From Alcaligenaceae bacterium (GTDB taxonomy: Bacteria > Pseudomonadota > Gammaproteobacteria > Burkholderiales > Burkholderiaceae_B), in NCBI GenBank assembly GCA_013416455.1, contig JACCES010000005.1, forward strand, positions 186,001-250,000: a DNA stretch of 64,000 bases. The letters are read 5' to 3'. Positions 60,393 to 64,000 of this stretch are shown here, in pieces. The notes under the pieces are model-generated. The model was given only the letters and a program-made list of their open reading frames with translations. It was not told the origin of the DNA and did no database searches. Position numbers and translations under genes: made by a program. Positions within the stretch are counted from its first letter, which is position 1, and each line of letters opens with the position of its first letter.

Positions 60393-62654
60393 TCAGAACG
60401 TGATGTTCGCGGACAGCCAGAATGCGCGGCCGGCGTAGGGGATGGTGCCCTTGGTCGCCTGCGCGGTCTGGGTGTAGGGGCTGCCGCAGACTACGTCACC
60501 GGAAGAATTGGTCCAGTTCTTGCACTTGAGGAAGTCCTTGTCGAACAGATTGTAGATGGTCGCGTTCAAGGCGATGTTCTTGGAGACGCGATACTGGCCG
60601 CCCAGGTTGAAGACGGTGTAGGCGTCGAGATCGCCCAGGGCCTCATAGGCGGTGCGCGTGTCGCCGGTATAGGTGGACGGGTCGCCGTTGAAGCGGCGGC
60701 TTTCGCCACGGTACTCGCCCTGCAGCCAGACGCTGTAGCGCTCGTTGACATCCCAGCGCAGGGTGGCGTTGGCCATATGCTTGGCGGTGTCGCTCAGGGG
60801 GCCGTTCTTCCTGCCGTTTTCTTTGATTTCGCTGTCTGTATAGGTGTAGTTCAGGCGCAGCGACCAGTCATCGGTGAAGTTGAAGCGCGAGGTCAGCTCG
60901 ACGCCCTGCGTGGTGGCGCTGTCCAGATTGACCGGATAGCTCGGGTCGTTGCTTGCGCCGACGGCGAGCGCGGCGCTGCAGCTTTCGATCCAGGTGGTGC
61001 CGCAGTAGGTGCTGGAGATCTTGTCCTTGATGCGGTTGTGGAAGCCGGTGACGCCGACGGCCCAGCCCTGCAGGCTGTCGTAGTGCACGCCCAGTTCGGT
61101 GCTGGTGCTGACTTCGGGCTGCAGGTTGGGGTTGCCGACGTTGATGTTGGTGCCTTGCCCCGACACACTGTTGATGCCGCCGTGCAGTTGTTGCAGACCG
61201 GGTGTCTTGTAGCCGCGGCTGACCCCGCCCTTCAGGGTCCAGCTGTCGGTGGGGTTCCACACCAGATAGCCGCGCGGGCTGACCTGGCTGCCGAAGGCGT
61301 CGTGGTGGTCGTAGCGCGCGCCCAGCGTCAGCATCAGGTCGTCGGTAAGGCTCCATTCGTCTTCGGCGAACAGGGCATAGGCGTCCTGCTTGTATTTCTC
61401 GGTCACCAGGCTGTCGGTCATGGAAGCGCGCCAGTACTGGCCGCCCACCGTCAGGATGTGCGATTCGCCGATGGGGGAGACCAGCTTCGTATCGAAGACC
61501 GTGTTGGTGGTTTCCAGCGTGCGCTCGCCGCCGGGGTCGCCGCGGTAGCGGGTGTTGGGCGGAACGGTGCGGCCCAGGGTTTCGGTCTTGTTGCGCATCA
61601 GGCTGGATTCCAGCGTACCGAATGTGAAGCGGCTGGTGTGGCCGATGGCGGCCTGGTCGCGGTTGAAGCGCATCACGTCCTGGTAGCCGAAGATCCCCAC
61701 GCGGTTGCCGGGGATGCAGCCCTGCGGCTGGCCGTCCAGGTTGCCGAGCTGGCAGTCGTCATTGTTGTAGCGCTGGCGGGAGCGGTCCAGGTCCAGCCAG
61801 AAATCGTGATCCTTGGTGGGCGTGAAGGTGAATTTCGTGCCCAGCGTGTAGTTGCGGGCGTTCACTGGGGAGGGGCCGCGCTTGGACACGTTGCTGCCGT
61901 CGCCGAATTCCAGGTTGGAGTCGCCCCTGCGCAGCACGCTGCCGCGCAGCGCCACGCCCAGCTTGTCGGCGACGATGGGGCCGCTCAAGTAGAAGTTGGC
62001 CTTGTTGGTGTCGGCCGCGTCGCTGTTCTGTTCGATCTGGGTTTCCAGCGTCACGGCGCCGGCCCATTCCTTGCCGACCTTGCGGGTGATGATGTTGACC
62101 ACGCCGCCCATGGCGTCGGAGCCGTACAGCGTCGACATGGGGCCGCGGATCACTTCGATGCGCTCGATGGCGGAAATCGGCGGGATGAAGCCGGTGGAAG
62201 TATCGCCGAAGCCGTTGGGAGTGACGTCGCCGGCGGTGTTCTGGCGGCGGCCGTCGATCAGCACCAGCGTGTATTCGCTGGGCATGCCCCGGATGCTGAT
62301 GTTGAGATTGCCGGTCTTGCCGGTGGCGCCCCTGACGTCGATGCCTTCCACGTCGCGCAGCGCGTCGGCCAGGTCGGAAAAGGATTTTTCTTCGAGATCC
62401 TGGCGGGTCACCACGGAGATCGAGGCCGGGGCCGACTTGATGTCCTGCTCGAAACCCGATGCCGTCACTACCACGGTATCGAGTTCCTGTACGGATTGTT
62501 GCGCGCCGGCGGTGCCGCCCAGGGTGGCGCCAAGCGCCGCGCCCAGCAGCAAAGTGAGGAACTCGGGCCTCCGCGCCGGAGCTGTTCCGCCCGGGCCGGT
62601 GGACAAGCGGGTAGCCTTGCAAGAGGGCCCGGGTTTTGTGACGGTCATTTTCAT
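60393..62654 (-). CDS. TonB-dependent ferric siderophore receptor (BfrA/FepA-like)
   Basis: A 753-residue outer-membrane receptor. Signal peptide around residues 30-50 (FLTLLLGAALGATLGG), TonB-box region VQELDTVVVTASG, plug domain from SAPASISVVTRQDL to GGVVNIITRKVG, then a 22-strand-type barrel ending with the aromatic FWLSANITF. The pairing of cysteines in CQLGNLDGQPQGC and CGTTWIESC is like the extracellular loops of catecholate siderophore receptors. It imports a ferric siderophore, most similar to enterobactin-type receptors (Bordetella BfrA/BfeA). ATG 62654 or 62648. Controlled by the Fur box upstream. Confidence 0.9.
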   Translation of the reverse strand: MKMTVTKPGPSCKATRLSTGPGGTAPARRPEFLTLLLGAALGATLGGTAGAQQSVQELDTVVVTASGFEQDIKSAPASISVVTRQDLEEKSFSDLADALRDVEGIDVRGATGKTGNLNISIRGMPSEYTLVLIDGRRQNTAGDVTPNGFGDTSTGFIPPISAIERIEVIRGPMSTLYGSDAMGGVVNIITRKVGKEWAGAVTLETQIEQNSDAADTNKANFYLSGPIVADKLGVALRGSVLRRGDSNLEFGDGSNVSKRGPSPVNARNYTLGTKFTFTPTKDHDFWLDLDRSRQRYNNDDCQLGNLDGQPQGCIPGNRVGIFGYQDVMRFNRDQAAIGHTSRFTFGTLESSLMRNKTETLGRTVPPNTRYRGDPGGERTLETTNTVFDTKLVSPIGESHILTVGGQYWRASMTDSLVTEKYKQDAYALFAEDEWSLTDDLMLTLGARYDHHDAFGSQVSPRGYLVWNPTDSWTLKGGVSRGYKTPGLQQLHGGINSVSGQGTNINVGNPNLQPEVSTSTELGVHYDSLQGWAVGVTGFHNRIKDKISSTYCGTTWIESCSAALAVGASNDPSYPVNLDSATTQGVELTSRFNFTDDWSLRLNYTYTDSEIKENGRKNGPLSDTAKHMANATLRWDVNERYSVWLQGEYRGESRRFNGDPSTYTGDTRTAYEALGDLDAYTVFNLGGQYRVSKNIALNATIYNLFDKDFLKCKNWTNSSGDVVCGSPYTQTAQATKGTIPYAGRAFWLSANITF

Positions 62655-62766
62655 ACTGATTCTGATCCAAGAAAACGGGCCAGACCTGGCCCGACGCCTA
62701 CCTAGTTTCATGAACAAAGCCAGCCGGGACAGCAAACTGACGCCAAGCTGACAAAACTCCGCAAAT

Positions 62767-62785
62767 GATACCGATTATCGTTATC
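62767..62785 (-). promoter_or_regulatory. Fur box
   Basis: On the minus strand GATAACGATAATCGGTATC matches the Fur consensus GATAATGATAATCATTATC at 16 of 19 positions, 113-131 bp before the receptor start codon. Iron-dependent repression is expected. Confidence 0.85.
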
Positions 62786-63072
62786 AGACGCAACGTAACA
62801 CCGTGAAATAATCTCATCAAACGGAAGATCACGGCGATGCGGGGGAAAATGTTGCAAAAAGACGATGATTTGCGTTCAGAAGCCGCCTGAGCGCCGAAAT
62901 GGCCGGCGTAGTTGTAATCAGGTGTACGGCTGCGCAGGGTGCGGGCGCGCGGCCCGCCGAGGGGCGGCGGGAATCCGGGATAAGAGAGTGCCGGACCGTC
63001 AGTGCGGCAGGGGCCGGGCGGGGAGACCGCCCGCCGGCGGGCAGAAGGGGAGGAGGAGCGTGGACGGGCGCG
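62786..63072. other. Gene-free stretch beyond the Fur box
   Basis: Between the Fur box and the end of the transglycosylase gene I see no credible gene or repeat. Reading frames in it are high-GC random frames (Arg/Gly/Pro-rich). Confidence 0.55.
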
Positions 63073-63822
63073 TCAGCCTTGCGCCAGTTGTGTCCGTGTG
63101 GCGGCCTGTTCGGCGATGCGGGCCAGCGTCCGCGACTCTTTCAGTATGGTATTGGCGTAGCCGCGCGTATTGCCGGAATATCTGCGCAGCGCCTGGTCCA
63201 GGTTGCCGCCCGCGAGCGCGAGATATTCTTCCAGGACGTCGGCCCCGACGCGTATGTTGACTTCGGGATCGAACAGCGATTCGGAAGGGTGGAGCTTGTC
63301 GCGATGCCAGCGGCGAACGACCTGCATCAGGCCCTGCGCGCCGTAGCGGCTCTGGACCTTGGGACGAAACGTGCTTTCCTTCTGAATGATCGCGATCAGC
63401 AGTTCCGGTTCGAGCGCGTCGCGCTTGCTGGCTTCCGCCCAGGCCAGGTCCACGTACTCCCGCACCACGGTTTCCCGCTGCTTGAGCTTGCCGGCCAGGT
63501 AGCGGGTCTGGGCCTGCTTTTTCAGTTCGTCAGCCTCATCGGTGTCAGGGGAGTCGGCCTGCGGGGGCTCGATGGTCAGCCGTTCGAGGCGGTGCAGCTT
63601 CAGGCGGATTTCGGGTTCGGCCGCCGCCGGCGGTTCCGGCTGCTGGAGCAGGGCCAGCTCTTGTGGTGACGCCGCATCGCCCGCTTCGCCCGCCAGAAGG
63701 CTGGCCGGCAGGCACAGGCCGGCCGTCAGGCACAGGGAGGCTGCCAGGCGGCGGGGATGCTGGATCGAGGAGAGATTGCGGATACGGCGGAAAAACGAAT
63801 CGGAAGATTGTGAGGCTATCAT
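63073..63822 (-). CDS. Lytic transglycosylase (SLT/GH23-like)
   Basis: A 249-residue exported peptidoglycan lytic transglycosylase. Signal region around residues 25-45 (AASLCLTAGLCLPASLLAG), a Pro/Glu-rich linker, then the SLT domain: catalytic Glu150 in IIQKESTFRPK, GAQGLMQV (family GAxGLMQ), and the helical NIRVGADVLEEYLA and RRYSGNTRGYANTI segments. It cleaves the MurNAc-GlcNAc bond. Start is uncertain: ATG 63822 has no good ribosome site; the frame continues to 63936. Single gene, about 290 bp from the Fur box. Confidence 0.85.
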   Translation of the reverse strand: MIASQSSDSFFRRIRNLSSIQHPRRLAASLCLTAGLCLPASLLAGEAGDAASPQELALLQQPEPPAAAEPEIRLKLHRLERLTIEPPQADSPDTDEADELKKQAQTRYLAGKLKQRETVVREYVDLAWAEASKRDALEPELLIAIIQKESTFRPKVQSRYGAQGLMQVVRRWHRDKLHPSESLFDPEVNIRVGADVLEEYLALAGGNLDQALRRYSGNTRGYANTILKESRTLARIAEQAATRTQLAQG

Positions 63823-64000
63823 CGGAACAGGCTGCCAGCTGCCCACGATCACCCGGAAACCTGTGCGCGGATGAAGGGCGCCCGGCCATTGCATGGCCTG
63901 GATCCCGGGTCGTGTGCGGCGCCGATATCCGCTCATGAATGCAGCGGCGTGCCGGCGGCTGGCTGGATAAGATGCTATTGACGCAAGACGGTATGGATAC

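Noticed and set aside
60366-62705. 779-residue plus-strand frame over the TonB receptor
   Set aside because: Antisense shadow of a GC-rich gene; the minus-strand receptor has all family motifs, the plus-strand frame has none.

Overview
The window is high-GC DNA, tightly packed with catabolic genes, from a betaproteobacterium that I would place in the Alcaligenaceae (Bordetella/Achromobacter-like). The main reasons are seven 'Bug' (TctC-type) periplasmic binding-protein genes with no TctA/TctB membrane genes in sight, four CaiB/BaiF CoA-transferases, and a BfrA/FepA-like TonB receptor under a near-consensus Fur box. The genus is inferred from gene content only. No rRNA, tRNA, CRISPR array, complete insertion sequence or prophage was seen.

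Layout. 1-6005: a Bug gene cut by the window edge, a cyclase/acyl-CoA ligase/acyl-CoA dehydrogenase operon (minus), and a divergent oxidoreductase-iclR pair with two matching palindromes. 6007-20633: mixed housekeeping and stress genes: EcsC-like protein, CoA-transferase, FMN glutamate-synthase-like protein plus spermidine-synthase-like protein, secreted YxxxxD-type protein, large catalase, TauE-type permease, PaaK-like ligase, metQ-metN-metI, D-2-hydroxyacid dehydrogenase. 20689-31578: an accessory catabolic region with a reductase, two nearly identical Bug genes (one beside an alpha/beta hydrolase, the other beside a stump of the same hydrolase), RraA-like aldolase, TauD-like dioxygenase, FMN hydroxyacid oxidase, IclR regulator, class V aminotransferase and a FAH/MhpD-type hydratase.

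31754-41028: BaiN-like flavoprotein, VOC protein, MarR regulator, then a seven-gene operon MaoC / acyl-CoA dehydrogenase / BKACE / CaiB / enoyl-CoA hydratase / CitE-like lyase / Bug, whose logic resembles itaconate/methylsuccinate breakdown. 41107-47178: a LacI-controlled sugar-acid-type operon (Bug, IlvD/Edd dehydratase, atypical SDR, RraA-like); its Bug gene carries an exactly 300-bp in-frame insertion in the signal-peptide region. 47457-51516: diguanylate cyclase, isochorismatase-like hydrolase, Bug. 51566-59469: a LysR-centred cluster: citryl-CoA lyase plus SDR, lysR, the operon ECH/CaiB/CaiB/MaoC, and a Bug gene, tied together by four copies of one dyad AANNATC-N5-GRTTNTT. 59621-63822: P-loop kinase-like protein, Fur-controlled TonB receptor, lytic transglycosylase.

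How it works together. Each block follows the same plan: a Bug protein for capture of an organic acid, CoA activation (CaiB transferase or AMP-forming ligase), dehydrogenation/hydration, an aldol- or citrate-lyase-type cleavage, and a dedicated local regulator whose dyads can be read in the promoters. Small dispersed repeats (a MITE-like family with terminal inverted repeats, and a second short palindromic family) sit in the intergenic regions and in one case inside a gene. The strongest new observations are the LysR four-site regulon, the three-promoter CAATTT..TGAAA motif around the duplicated hydrolase-Bug module, the element inside the Bug signal peptide, and a G14 tract upstream of lysR that could be phase-variable.
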